This document shows, in pieces, positions 55,189 through 64,000 of a stretch of 64,000 nt of DNA; the first letter of the stretch is position 1; every line of letters begins with the position of its first letter. This DNA comes from an uncultured Rhizobiaceae group bacterium (GTDB taxonomy: Bacteria > Pseudomonadota > Alphaproteobacteria > Rhizobiales > Rhizobiaceae): positions 1 through 64,000 of the forward strand of contig CANMVS010000005.1 of assembly GCA_947501445.1 (NCBI GenBank), given 5' to 3'. A program made the position numbers and the translations under genes. Under the pieces are notes generated by a model that was given only the letters and a program-made list of their open reading frames with translations, was not told the DNA's origin and made no database searches.

Positions 55189-56556
55189 ATGCTCCTTCGC
55201 CTGACCATCGTCGCCGCGCTCTGCGGGTTTTTGTTTGGTTTTGACGAGGGCGTGATTTCAGGGGCTTATCCGTTTCTCGAACATGTGTTTACATTCTCAC
55301 CCTTCTGGCAGGGGATCATGACATCTGCCGTGCCTTTGGGGGCCGCTGCTGGCGCATTGTTTGGCGCACTGATGAGTGATCGGTTTGGCCGCCGTCTGCT
55401 TATCATGGGCAGTGCCGGCCTGTTTGTGCTGGGTGCTGTGCTCAGCAGTTTATCTGTCAGCATTGGCATGTTGACCTTTGCCCGGCTGTTGCTTGGCGCG
55501 GCCATCGGTTGCTCAACGCTGGTGGCACCGCAATATCTGTCCGAATTGTCTCCGGCCAATATACGCGGCAGGGTTCTGACAACGTTTCAGTTGATGATCA
55601 ATTTCGGCATCCTGTTTGCCTATCTGTCCGATCTGGCAATCGGTTCCATTCATCTTGGAGACTGGCCCACTGACAACATGCGCTGGAGGCTGATGTTTCT
55701 TGTCGGTGTCATCCCCTCCGTATTGCTGCTGATTGGCATCAGGGATGCACCGGAGAGCCCGCGATGGCTGGTGATGAAGGGCAAGGCCAATACAGCGGTC
55801 AGTGTGCTGAGAATGATTGAGCCCAAGACACCGAAAAGTGAAATAGACGCGTCCGTTGCCGAAATGGTTGCAGACGATCGCACCTGGGAACAGGAGGTTG
55901 GCTGGTCGCATCTTTTTGCACCGGGCATTCGTCACATCACCCAGTTTGCCATGATAGCGTTCTTTTTCCAGCAGATCAGCGGCATCAATGTCGTCATCTA
56001 TTACGCACCGCAAATCATGAAGGAATTGAATTTCGGGGCAGTCACTGCCCAGCTCTCGGCAACGGTCGGCATAGGAATAATTCTGGTTTGTTCCACGGCA
56101 TTCAGCATGCTGTTGATTGACAAATATGGCCGGCGCCCCCTGCTGCTGGTCGGCTTTGTTGGCGCTGCCTGCACGCTCGCCACCGTTGCCATTGTCATGG
56201 CAACCACCACAAAAGCGGATGATATATTTGCGCTTTATGCGCTTTGCGGGTTCATATTCTTTTTCTCCATAAGCCTTGGTCCGCTGCCCTGGGTCTATAT
56301 GTCCGAACTGTTTCCAACGGAATTGCGCAGCCGCGGCATGGCCCTGGCGACACTCAGCAACTGGGCAATGACATTTATCGTCGTCTTTTCCTTTCCCGTT
56401 TTAAACAGCTCGCTGGGCACGGTCGGAACCTTCGCAATCTTTGCCGGGTTTTGCACTCTTGGCTTTGTTTATGCATTGAAATTTGCTCCGGAAACCAAAG
56501 GTATTCCGCTGGAAGAACTGCAACAGCGTCTGGGTGTTGATATGACACGCGTATGA
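55189..56556 (+). CDS. Sugar porter family MFS transporter
   Basis: 455 residues with 12 predicted membrane helices. Sugar porter signatures: GFLFGFDEGVISGAYPFL, DRFGRRLLIM after helix 2, PQYLSELSPANIRGRV (PESPR-type region follows as DAPESPRWLVMKG), QQISGINVVIYYAPQI in helix 7, DKYGRRPLLLVG after helix 8, and PETKGIPLEELQQRL at the C-terminus. These mark proton-sugar symporters such as XylE/AraE/GalP. The exact sugar cannot be told; KDG kinase nearby suits a uronate or hexose route. Confidence 0.95.
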   Translation: MLLRLTIVAALCGFLFGFDEGVISGAYPFLEHVFTFSPFWQGIMTSAVPLGAAAGALFGALMSDRFGRRLLIMGSAGLFVLGAVLSSLSVSIGMLTFARLLLGAAIGCSTLVAPQYLSELSPANIRGRVLTTFQLMINFGILFAYLSDLAIGSIHLGDWPTDNMRWRLMFLVGVIPSVLLLIGIRDAPESPRWLVMKGKANTAVSVLRMIEPKTPKSEIDASVAEMVADDRTWEQEVGWSHLFAPGIRHITQFAMIAFFFQQISGINVVIYYAPQIMKELNFGAVTAQLSATVGIGIILVCSTAFSMLLIDKYGRRPLLLVGFVGAACTLATVAIVMATTTKADDIFALYALCGFIFFFSISLGPLPWVYMSELFPTELRSRGMALATLSNWAMTFIVVFSFPVLNSSLGTVGTFAIFAGFCTLGFVYALKFAPETKGIPLEELQQRLGVDMTRV

Positions 56557-56739
56557 GCGTGCGTTTACAGACACCGGTGATTGACAAGTACCTGAATGCA
56601 CGATCAAGATAGCGCTCCTTCCACAGCGCATGGATTTATCTGCATCACAGAATAAGACTGCGCCGATAACGTTGACCGTGACTTGACGCATTTTCTTTAC
56701 GGAGGATATGCAGAAAGCCACACAAATACAGGCTCCATT

Positions 56740-57909
56740 ATGCATCCAACCAACAACCGAATTGCAGATATTGTACCGGAAGTGCGTGAATGGCGCCGCT
56801 GGTTGCACCAAAATCCGGAACTGCTTTTTGAGCTACCGAAAACGTCGGCATTTGTGGCGGACAAATTGCGCGACATCGGTGTTGATGAAATCCACGAGAA
56901 TATCGCCGAAACCGGCATTGTTGCTATTATCAAAGGCAATGGGGATGGACCAACCATCGCCCTGCGTGCCGACATGGACGCCTTGCCGATTGACGAACTT
57001 TCAAGTGACGACCATGCTTCACAGAGCCCCGGAAAAATGCACGCCTGCGGCCATGATGGTCACAGTGCCATGCTGCTGGGCGCGGCAAAATATCTGACCG
57101 AAACCAGGAATTTTGCCGGTACAGCGGTGCTGATTTTTCAACCGGCCGAAGAAGGTGGCAGTGGCGCCAAAGCGATGATCGAGACTGGTTTCTTTGACCG
57201 TTTCGACGTCAGCGAAGTCTATGGCATGCACAATATGCCCAATATGCCAATTGGACAATTTGGGCTGCGCAACGGGCCGATCATGGCAGCAACCGATTTC
57301 TTCTATGTCGAGATAGAAGGGGTTGGTGGTCACGCCTCACAGCCGCACCGCTGCGTGGATCCACTGGTGGCAGCCAATGCCATATATAGTGGTTTTCAAT
57401 CCATCATCACCCGGAATACCAATCCGGTTAAAAACGGCCTGATATCCATCACCGCGATGCAATCGGGTGAAGCCAATAATGTTATTCCGCAGACGGCAAC
57501 GATCAAGGGAACGGTGCGCAATCTGCACGAAGAGACCCGTGATCTGATCGAGCGCCGGATGAATGAGATTGTCGAAGGCGTAGCCAAAACCTATGGGGTA
57601 AAGGCCGAACTGAAATTTGATCGACTTTGCCCGGTCACCATCAATCACGACGCGCAATTTACCCATGCTGCAGATGCGGCAGCACAAATTGTCGGCGCTG
57701 ACAACGTTGACAAAGTGCAACCTGTGCGGCTTGGCGGCGAAGATTTTTCCTACATGCTGCAGGAAAAACCCGGCGCAATCATATTTGTCGGCAATGGCCC
57801 GACAGCCGGCCTGCATCACCCGGAATATGATTTCAATGACGAGGCCCTGCCCTACGGCATCGGCTATTGGACCCGGATCATTGAGGACCGGTTACCACTG
57901 ACAAAATAG
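56740..57909 (+). CDS. M20 family amidohydrolase (hippurate hydrolase / IAA-amino acid hydrolase type)
   Basis: About 389 residues from ATG 56740. Metal-site motifs: ALRADMDALPIDE, MHACGHDGHSAMLLGAA, FQPAEEGGSGAKAMIE, GMHNMPNMPIG, and a late LGGEDFSYML. The dimerisation domain includes GVGGHASQPHRCVDPL. Such enzymes split N-acyl amino acids in the cytosol. Start uncertain: a strong GGAGG at about 56701 is followed by an ATG (56708) in another frame, while an in-frame TTG lies at 56683. ATG 56740 matches the family N-terminus (NRIADIVPEVREWRRWLHQNP) but has a weak binding site. Confidence 0.92.
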   Translation: MHPTNNRIADIVPEVREWRRWLHQNPELLFELPKTSAFVADKLRDIGVDEIHENIAETGIVAIIKGNGDGPTIALRADMDALPIDELSSDDHASQSPGKMHACGHDGHSAMLLGAAKYLTETRNFAGTAVLIFQPAEEGGSGAKAMIETGFFDRFDVSEVYGMHNMPNMPIGQFGLRNGPIMAATDFFYVEIEGVGGHASQPHRCVDPLVAANAIYSGFQSIITRNTNPVKNGLISITAMQSGEANNVIPQTATIKGTVRNLHEETRDLIERRMNEIVEGVAKTYGVKAELKFDRLCPVTINHDAQFTHAADAAAQIVGADNVDKVQPVRLGGEDFSYMLQEKPGAIIFVGNGPTAGLHHPEYDFNDEALPYGIGYWTRIIEDRLPLTK

Positions 57910-57918
57910 TAAAGTTGC

Positions 57919-58863
57919 CTATTTTGAGTGAAGGCCCCTGCGATAAGCGCCGGGGCCTGACCCAAAGACTGCTTTGAACCGCCTTGTGAAGGACGATAGC
58001 GAGCGGTAGCCACACCGATGGGCAATCTCGTCGGTTGAAAGATTGGTATCGGCCAGCATGACGCGGGCTCTGATCAGACGCCAGTGTGTGACATAGGCCA
58101 TTGGGGCTTGCCCTACCATGGCGGTAAACCGGATTGAAAACCGTGTTCGGGACATGCCCGCGCGCCGGGCAAGCAGCGCCGATGTCCAGGCAAATGCCGG
58201 CTGCTGATGGATAGATTGCAGCGCCTTTGACAGATGGGCATCGGCAAGAGCATGCAGAAACTGCGGTTGCGATGTTGCAGAATTTTCCATGATCCGCCGG
58301 AGCGCCTGCATGAATATAATTTCAAGTGACCGGCTGAGAATACCGCGTGTCCCGGCAGCGGCCAATTCCGCTTCCTCACCCAAAAGCCTGATGGCCGTTC
58401 CCATAGACGGGCTTGATTGTGTCTTCCCCGCACACAGCACCATCCGGTCAGCAATATTGTCAAACAGCGGATGGCGAATATCCTCGTCAAATGTACAAAA
58501 TCCGCACAGGACAATGGTTTTTGGTTCGCCGGCACCGACGGCCAGAATACCCGATTGCAGCGCTTTTGTCTGTGATGACATGATTTGCGGCAATGGCACC
58601 GGTGTTATCTGCACGTTATCGGTCAGCACATGCCCGACACCATTGGGAACGATGGCCAAATCGCCGGGACGAAGCCGCACCGGTTCACTTCCATCCTCAT
58701 TCGACACATAACATTCACCACGCCGAACCAGATGGAAGCGGATGCAGCGTCCCTGAGGTGGGATGGCGACAGAGTATTGTTCGCCAAATTGTGCGGTGAA
58801 ATACAGATCACTGCGTAAACGCAGCGTTTGAAAAAGCTCGCTCAGTACGTCGGCTGGAGCCAT
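57919..58863 (-). CDS. AraC family transcriptional regulator (cupin N-terminal domain)
   Basis: 314 residues from ATG 58863; ATG 58902 is an alternative, and neither has a strong ribosome binding site. The N-terminal AraC-binding (cupin_6-type) domain starts VLSELFQTLRLRSDLYFTAQ and contains FHLVRRGECYVSNEDG and LRPGDLAIVPNGVGH. The C-terminal HTH_18 domain has ALLARRAGMSRTRFSIRF and STDEIAHRCGYRSLSSFTRR, then FKAVFGSGPGAYR. It is divergent from the LysE-type exporter and may control it. Confidence 0.92.
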   Translation of the reverse strand: MAPADVLSELFQTLRLRSDLYFTAQFGEQYSVAIPPQGRCIRFHLVRRGECYVSNEDGSEPVRLRPGDLAIVPNGVGHVLTDNVQITPVPLPQIMSSQTKALQSGILAVGAGEPKTIVLCGFCTFDEDIRHPLFDNIADRMVLCAGKTQSSPSMGTAIRLLGEEAELAAAGTRGILSRSLEIIFMQALRRIMENSATSQPQFLHALADAHLSKALQSIHQQPAFAWTSALLARRAGMSRTRFSIRFTAMVGQAPMAYVTHWRLIRARVMLADTNLSTDEIAHRCGYRSLSSFTRRFKAVFGSGPGAYRRGLHSK

Positions 58864-58962
58864 CTGGTCACTTATTGGAACGATCTGCACAATTTTCGGC
58901 ATGAAACAGCAAATACATTCAATGACGCATTTGTCAAAACACGTTTCCAAACGGGAAACGCA

Positions 58963-59577
58963 ATGACTTTTGAAAATTTTACCAGCCTTGTCGGCTTTGC
59001 ATTCGTCATGTCCATATCACCTGGACCGGGCAATTTTTTGCTGCTTGCTTCGGGTGCAAACTTCGGCGTCGCCCGTACACTTCCATTGATCTTCGGCATA
59101 TGTTTCGGATTTCTGTCAATGGTACTGGCCATCGGTCTGGGTTTTGGTCAGGTCTTCAGGGCCTATCCGTCGATATATATGGGATTGCAGATCCTTTGCA
59201 TCACCTATGTTTGTTGGATGGCGTGGAAGATTGCCCACATACGGTCTTTGGGCAACGCAATGGCAGCTCACACATCAAAGCCAATCGGATTTGTCCAGGC
59301 TGCAGTATTGCAACTGGTTAATCCGAAAGCCTGGGCGGTGGCACTGGTAGTCACCGTCAGCTTTACAGACCAGGGCAATTACCTTGCCAGTCTGGCCACC
59401 ATGATCACGGTCTTCGCATTGGTCAATCTGCCATCCATTTCAATCTGGGCTCTGTTTGGCAGGACCCTGCAGACATGGCTTGACACTCAGCGCAGAGCAA
59501 GGCTGTTCAATATCGCCATGGCGCTGCTTCTGGTGAGCACCATGATACCCGTGTTGCTGGGGACCTTCGGTTCCTAA
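58963..59577 (+). CDS. LysE/RhtB family amino acid exporter
   Basis: 204 residues from ATG 58963 (GGGAAACGC upstream); the longer open frame overlaps the divergent regulator gene and is rejected. The family signature SISPGPGNFLLLASGANFGV follows helix 1, and QLVNPKAWAVALVV is the second conserved block (NPK). Six predicted membrane helices. It probably exports an amino acid or derivative from the cytosol. Next to a divergent AraC regulator, a common arrangement for LysE-type exporters. Confidence 0.92.
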   Translation: MTFENFTSLVGFAFVMSISPGPGNFLLLASGANFGVARTLPLIFGICFGFLSMVLAIGLGFGQVFRAYPSIYMGLQILCITYVCWMAWKIAHIRSLGNAMAAHTSKPIGFVQAAVLQLVNPKAWAVALVVTVSFTDQGNYLASLATMITVFALVNLPSISIWALFGRTLQTWLDTQRRARLFNIAMALLLVSTMIPVLLGTFGS

Positions 59578-59731
59578 AGATGCAACGGCTGCAACATGCG
59601 CAGTGCGGCACCGCACCTGCTCCGGTCGCCTGTCCAGATCAACAGATGTGCGGCATTTACCACACAATTGTTGCCGATGATGCGATAGTATGGTGTCCTT
59701 CGACATAGGCAATTTGGATAGGGGTACCAAA

Positions 59732-60499
59732 ATGCGTATTGGATTGTTGGCCGTATCAATGCTTATGGCAGGGATGATCGGATCCGGTAATGCCAGCGAT
59801 AATCCACTGGATTTTTGTTATCCACCACCGGATAATCTCACATCCGGCAAGTCCATGCGGCTTTGGGGAACCTTCTATCATACCAAACTTGCGGAAAATG
59901 CCCCAGATGGATTTGCACTGATCGGGCCTGACAACAAGCCCATAGGCCCGAAACTCGGTCATAGGGATTGGTGTAAAGCAGCGCTTGAGGGGGCAGCGTC
60001 GATAAAAATGCCCGATGGCAGCCATGTGGTTGTTAATGTGCGCGATGCGCGTGGCCCCTCGCAGGTCAATTGTGACAAATACTACCCGCGACTACGGGCG
60101 CGATCACGCATTGGCTTGCGCCATACGCGTTTTTTTGAAGTCAAATCCCCAAAAGTCAAATTTGGGTATGGCGTTAACGACATGCCATTGGCCGGTTTCC
60201 GCACCATTGCGGTCGACCGTCGCCAGAAGCCAATTGCCTACAATACACTGCTTTTTGTGCCCGATTTGCGTGGCCGGGCGCTGGTTTCAAGTGACGGCAG
60301 CAAATTCACCCATGACGGCTATGTTTTTGCCGCTGACACGGGCAGCAGCATCAAGGGCAATCACGTTGATTTTTTCACAGGCTTCGTCAACGTCAACCCG
60401 TTTCCGGACCTCGCTGGAGGTCCGTCAAAACCGTTCACGGCCTATCGTATCAGCGACAAGAACATCCGCCAGCAGCTTTTGGATCTCCACACGAAGTAA
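59732..60499 (+). CDS. Exported 3D-domain protein (lytic transglycosylase-like C-terminal domain)
   Basis: About 255 residues from ATG 59732 (AGGGG 8 nt upstream). N-terminal signal peptide MRIGLLAVSMLMAGMIGS with cleavage near GNA-SD. The C-terminal part contains VFAADTGSSIKGNHVDFFTG, the 3D (three-aspartate) domain also found at the end of MltA-type lytic transglycosylases. The beta-rich middle domain is not recognised. It probably acts in the periplasm on peptidoglycan; enzymatic activity is not proven by the sequence. Confidence 0.75.
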   Translation: MRIGLLAVSMLMAGMIGSGNASDNPLDFCYPPPDNLTSGKSMRLWGTFYHTKLAENAPDGFALIGPDNKPIGPKLGHRDWCKAALEGAASIKMPDGSHVVVNVRDARGPSQVNCDKYYPRLRARSRIGLRHTRFFEVKSPKVKFGYGVNDMPLAGFRTIAVDRRQKPIAYNTLLFVPDLRGRALVSSDGSKFTHDGYVFAADTGSSIKGNHVDFFTGFVNVNPFPDLAGGPSKPFTAYRISDKNIRQQLLDLHTK

Positions 60500-60548
60500 T
60501 GCGTCCCGGCGCGTCACAACCGACACAACATTCGCAACAGTATACGCA

Positions 60549-62093
60549 TCAAAAATTGGATAATCGGTCTTTGTGATAAAGCCAGCCTACACGTGTCAGC
60601 ACGATCATGGTCACGGTTCCCCACATGACATACGCATATTGGTTGGGGATAATGCGAACCGGAGTGAACACCACATAGGCTGTCAGTAAAACGCCCCAGA
60701 AAAGTGAGATTTGCATATAGAGATCATCGAACAGAACATTGAGGTGGCGTTGAACCAATGTGTCGCGCAACAATCCTCCTCCGGTTGCTGTGAGGACGCC
60801 CACAAACGGCGCCCAAAACACTGAATGCTGATGTGGATCAGAAATTGTGACTGCAATACCGGTAACAGTGAAACTGCCAAGTCCGACTGCGTCGAATACG
60901 TTGAAGAGCCTGGCAAACAAAGGTGTGACTTTGAATTCCTGATTGTTGCGACTTTGAATCCGGAACCCAAGATAACCAATGGAAGAGACGGCCAGGATCG
61001 CAACCACATATTGGACGCTATACAGCGCCGATACGTCGCGATCCAGCAGCACATCACGCATGATGCCACCACCTATTGCCGGCAGTGCTGAAAGTACAAA
61101 AAAACCGGCAATGTTTGTGCGAATTCGGCAACCCAGAATGACACCGGAGGCGGCAAATGCAATCGTGCCTATCATGTCCACAAGCCAGTACCAGGCAGAT
61201 CCCGTTGTTTGATTAAAGTACAATGGAACGAGGAATCTCTTTTGAATCTCGCTGATCACTCCTTCTGATTTCATCCCGGCGATTGCAGCATTAACCTCCT
61301 CAATTGTCTCTTCCGGAATATTCGCCCTGCTGAACATCAGGGATATATCGCTGCTCCCACCTACCGGGACTTCAAAAACATCATGAAAGGCACTGTTCTT
61401 TGCCATAATGTCGACCGCGGTCAGTCGATCCACCAAAAATCCATCGATCTCGCCGTCCCGAAGGTTCCAAAGGCTGATTGTGTTATTTTCAACCGGGACG
61501 ACCAGATCGGTGCCCGCCTGCCCCGTCACATAGGCATCCAGATCCGGCATTCCATAAAGAACCCCCTCGACAATACCCAGCCGCAATTGATTGGAACTGA
61601 AATATGTCACGATCTGTTTGGTAGAAAACCCGGATAGAGATTGCTGCAATTCCTGTGATGTCAAAAGAACAATTTCTTCTGTGCGATACGGAATTGAGAA
61701 ATGTGCAAATTCCCTGCGCGATTGACTGGGTGAAGCTGCGGCGGTGAAGTCCAATGTGCCCTCACGTACACCTTTGACCTGGTTTGCCCAGCTCAGGTAT
61801 TCATAGTCAACAAACAGCCCCATACGATTGGCAATTTCCCGAACGACCATAATGTCAATTCCGGTCAGCCCGCCACTAAACTCATTTGAGATGAATTCAT
61901 AGGGTTCATTAATATACCAGCCACTGACGAGGACTGGTAACTCCCGGCCATCACGGGCGAAAGATAAACGATCAACCTGCTCACTTGCCTGTACTGCATT
62001 GAACACAGCGAAAAGAGCCATCGAAATTGTCAGTAAATAACGGGCAATATTAATATTTAATAACAATAGACTAAGCCTGTTTTTACGGACCAC
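60549..62093 (-). CDS. Fusion of periplasmic binding domain (SBP_bac_3) with UPF0126/TRIC-like membrane domain
   Basis: 514 residues from GTG 62093. An N-terminal hydrophobic segment (YLLTISMALFAVFNAVQASE, about 19-38) should export the next domain. Residues about 50-290 are an amino-acid-type binding protein (GLTGIDIMVVREIANRMGLF, LDFTAAASPSQSRREFAHFS, DGFLVDRLTAVDIMA). Residues about 305-505 hold two copies of the UPF0126 unit: LVDMIGTIAFAASGVILGCR with ALPAIGGGIMRDVLLDRD, and VFDAVGLGSFTVTGIAVTIS with GVLTATGGGLLRDTLVQR. Stand-alone UPF0126 proteins include glycine transporters and TRIC-like channels. The fusion suggests a ligand-gated or ligand-loaded small-molecule or ion channel (inference). 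The TGA-to-neighbour gap is small; monocistronic. Confidence 0.88.
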   Translation of the reverse strand: MVRKNRLSLLLLNINIARYLLTISMALFAVFNAVQASEQVDRLSFARDGRELPVLVSGWYINEPYEFISNEFSGGLTGIDIMVVREIANRMGLFVDYEYLSWANQVKGVREGTLDFTAAASPSQSRREFAHFSIPYRTEEIVLLTSQELQQSLSGFSTKQIVTYFSSNQLRLGIVEGVLYGMPDLDAYVTGQAGTDLVVPVENNTISLWNLRDGEIDGFLVDRLTAVDIMAKNSAFHDVFEVPVGGSSDISLMFSRANIPEETIEEVNAAIAGMKSEGVISEIQKRFLVPLYFNQTTGSAWYWLVDMIGTIAFAASGVILGCRIRTNIAGFFVLSALPAIGGGIMRDVLLDRDVSALYSVQYVVAILAVSSIGYLGFRIQSRNNQEFKVTPLFARLFNVFDAVGLGSFTVTGIAVTISDPHQHSVFWAPFVGVLTATGGGLLRDTLVQRHLNVLFDDLYMQISLFWGVLLTAYVVFTPVRIIPNQYAYVMWGTVTMIVLTRVGWLYHKDRLSNF

Positions 62094-62445
62094 TTACATG
62101 CAGAATACTGAACACATGCGCAGCTGGTCAACACAAATCCAACAGCCGTTGCAAACGTTACCGGTGTCCACCTCGAAGCACCTGTGGTCGCACGCCCCAT
62201 CGCGCCAACTTGAACATTATCGGCCCTCATTCAGAAACGGGATCGCACAGCGGGCACATGCGCTTTCTGGCATCGCAGGCGATGCCAGTGCAATTGCACT
62301 GGCGTATATGTTTTGAATTGGCAACTGTTCACCATTGTTCCGGACAACTGACTACGCCGGCAACCTTGCATGCCGTCGCGTCTTCACTATTATGCCCGCG
62401 ACGCTCGAGACTCAAACTGATCTCAATACATTGTGGAGAACATTT
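62094..62445. other. Divergent intergenic region before the lactate dehydrogenase gene
   Basis: About 350 bp between divergent genes. A 72-codon open frame (62098-62316) has no ribosome binding site or recognisable features and is not taken as a gene. Promoters for both neighbours should lie here; no motif was recognised. Confidence 0.4.
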
Positions 62446-63612
62446 ATGGCGCCGATTCTGGAAATCGAGGACCTCAAGAAACTGGCTCGCCGACGTGTGC
62501 CAAAAATGTTTTTTGACTATGCCGATTCCGGATCCTGGACTGAAAGCACCTATCAGGCCAATGAGGATGATTTTGCCGATATCAAGCTGCGACAGCGGGT
62601 TGCGGTTGATATGACAAACCGGACACTGTCAACCAGGATGATCGGTCAGGATGTGTCCATGCCCGTTGCGCTGGCACCAACCGGACTATGCGGCATGCAG
62701 CGTGCTGATGGTGAGATACTGGCAGCCCAATCGGCTGAAGCCTTTGGCGTACCCTTCACCCTGTCAACCATGAGCATCTGCTCCATTGAGGATGTCGCCG
62801 AGAAGACGACAAAGCCCTTCTGGTTTCAGCTTTATGTTTTGCGAGACAAGGAATTTGTCGGCGACCTGATAGATCGTGCAAAAGCGGCAGGCTGCTCGGC
62901 CCTGGTTCTGACGCTGGACCTGCAGATACTTGGGCAACGACACAAGGACTTGCGCAACGGCCTGTCAGCGCCGCCAAAATTCACACCAAAACACATCTGG
63001 CAGATGGCCACATCACCCATCTGGTGTGCAAAGATGGCGCAAACCAAACGCCGCACATTCCGCAATATCGTCGGACATGCCAAGGGCGTGGCGGATCTGT
63101 CATCCCTTTCATCATGGACAGCGGAACAATTCGATCCGCAGCTATCCTGGAATGATGTTGCCTGGATCAAGGAACGCTGGGGGGGACCGCTGATCCTGAA
63201 GGGAATATTGGACAAGGCTGATGCGATAAAATCACTCGAGTGCGGTGCGGATGCGATCATCGTTTCAAATCACGGCGGACGGCAGTTGGACGGCGCATCT
63301 TCGGCAATCGGCATGCTGCCGGAAATTATCGATGCGGTAGGTGACAAGATAGAAGTTCACATTGATGGTGGCATTCGATCCGGGCAGGACATCCTGAAGG
63401 CCATTTGTCTGGGTGCTAAAGGGACTTATGTCGGACGCCCCTATCTATACGCGCTCGGTGCCATGGGACGCGAAGGTGTCGACAGGATGTTTGAGATCCT
63501 GCGCAATGAATTCGATATCACCATGGCCCTGTGCGGCGAGCGTGATGTTACCAATCTGGATCGCTCAAACCTCTATTCGGTTTTCGGCGAAAAACTGCAA
63601 CACGACGGATAG
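62446..63612 (+). CDS. lldD: FMN-dependent L-lactate dehydrogenase / alpha-hydroxy acid dehydrogenase
   Basis: 388 residues from ATG 62446, chosen for GGAG 7 nt upstream. FMN barrel: DYADSGSWTESTY, VALAPTGLCGMQRADGE, FTLSTMSICSIEDVAE, WFQLYVLRDKEF, LVLTLDLQILGQRHKDLRNG, LILKGILDKADA with the flavin-contacting Lys, and the active-site signature SNHGGRQLDGA (catalytic His, Arg), then VHIDGGIRSGQDILKA. It oxidises L-lactate or a related 2-hydroxy acid at the membrane side, passing electrons to quinone or cytochrome. Substrate among lactate, mandelate and glycolate is inferred from overall likeness. Confidence 0.92.
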   Translation: MAPILEIEDLKKLARRRVPKMFFDYADSGSWTESTYQANEDDFADIKLRQRVAVDMTNRTLSTRMIGQDVSMPVALAPTGLCGMQRADGEILAAQSAEAFGVPFTLSTMSICSIEDVAEKTTKPFWFQLYVLRDKEFVGDLIDRAKAAGCSALVLTLDLQILGQRHKDLRNGLSAPPKFTPKHIWQMATSPIWCAKMAQTKRRTFRNIVGHAKGVADLSSLSSWTAEQFDPQLSWNDVAWIKERWGGPLILKGILDKADAIKSLECGADAIIVSNHGGRQLDGASSAIGMLPEIIDAVGDKIEVHIDGGIRSGQDILKAICLGAKGTYVGRPYLYALGAMGREGVDRMFEILRNEFDITMALCGERDVTNLDRSNLYSVFGEKLQHDG

Positions 63613-63618
63613 GGCAAT

Positions 63619-64000
63619 TCAGGGCAGCCTGGATGGACCAATCATCTTCCCGGGCTGAACAACGCTGTCAAATTCTTCAGCGCTGACAAAACCAAGACGC
63701 AACGCCTCCTCGCGAAGCGTTGTGCCGTTTTTATGTGCAGCCTTGGCAATCTGAGTTGCCCTGTCGTAGCCGATGGTCGGGGCAAGGGCCGTGACCAACA
63801 TCAAAGAGCGTTCCAGCAGAGCACTGATATTGTCCTCATTGGCTTTTATGCCAACAACACATCGATCTGCAAAACTTACCGATGCATCCGCAAGCAACTG
63901 CACGGACTGTAACAAATTATAGGCAAGAACCGGGCGGTAGACATTCAGCTCAAAATGGCCCTGACTGCCTGCAAAACCGACGGTCGTCTGATTGCCCATC
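63619..64000 (-). CDS. fumC: Class II fumarate hydratase, C-terminal part (gene continues beyond window)
   Basis: The 126 residues visible read [80 protein letters not shown] and end KMIGPSRLP. This is the C-terminal domain of FumC (fumarase C), which interconverts fumarate and malate in the TCA cycle. The active-site parts lie outside the window. The gene is convergent with lldD, with only 6 bp between the stops. Confidence 0.93.
   Translation of the reverse strand, partial: MGNQTTVGFAGSQGHFELNVYRPVLAYNLLQSVQLLADASVSFADRCVVGIKANEDNISALLERSLMLVTALAPTIGYDRATQIAKAAHKNGTTLREEALRLGFVSAEEFDSVVQPGKMIGPSRLP

Noticed and set aside
57932-57958. Inverted repeat AGGCCCC / GGGGCCT as terminator of the M20 gene
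   Set aside because: It lies inside the coding end of the AraC regulator and has no T-run on either strand.

Overview
The window looks like a chromosomal segment of a moderately GC-rich alphaproteobacterium, most likely of the Hyphomicrobiales (Rhizobiales). The reasons are the guaB / rsmB / MAPEG / guaA neighbourhood, the rlmE-ppx pair, a tRNA-Gln(CTG) of alphaproteobacterial type, and a Cas9 of the alphaproteobacterial II-C kind with a GTTGCGG-type repeat. All calls come from reading the sequence; no database search was possible.

Region 1 (1-16016, minus) is the 5' part of one giant gene that runs off the left edge. It encodes FAAL-ACP / KS-AT-KR-ACP / KS-AT-DH-ER-KR-ACP / C-A..., a lipo-polyketide-peptide synthase. 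The decayed remnant of an IS6-family element (16270-16909) lies behind its promoter region.

Region 2 (17111-28268) is housekeeping: guaA, a type II NADH dehydrogenase, an MTA/SAH nucleosidase coupled to a hotdog thioesterase, rsmB, a MAPEG protein, a RibD-C/DHFR-like reductase, guaB, and rlmE coupled to ppx. Region 3 (28590-31448) holds an exported M15-like peptidase, tRNA-Gln(CTG), and a gene-poor stretch with an AT-rich block, strong hairpins and a possible small RNA. A 75-bp repeat occurs three times between genes (18.8, 23.4 and 31.3 kb).

Region 4 (31449-41747) is a divergent catabolic locus. A sugar-type ABC transporter (binding protein, two permeases, ATPase) is coupled to a fumarate-releasing argininosuccinate-lyase-like enzyme and a PfkB kinase. 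Opposite it lie a ROK regulator and a 784-residue PIG-L deacetylase, with a palindrome between the two arms. Region 5 (41981-46821) has an FAH-family enzyme, an acyl-CoA synthetase, a GST, an EthD protein and a KDG-type kinase.

Region 6 (about 46900-54600) is a type II-C CRISPR-Cas island. Array 1 has 15 repeats, followed by an antisense tracrRNA, cas9, cas1, cas2 and array 2 with 7 repeats in the opposite orientation. Both arrays carry the same hairpin leader 5 bp from their cas-facing repeat. Left of array 1 are the ruins of another copy: a two-repeat relic array and a degenerate 5' end of a second cas9. The island is bounded on both sides by pieces of the same kdgK-VOC junction, which points to integration by homologous recombination.

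Region 7 (54604-64000) contains a VOC protein, a sugar-porter MFS, an M20 amidohydrolase, an AraC regulator divergent from a LysE exporter, a 3D-domain envelope protein, an unusual fusion of a periplasmic binding domain to a UPF0126/TRIC membrane domain, an FMN-dependent lactate dehydrogenase, and the 3' end of fumC.
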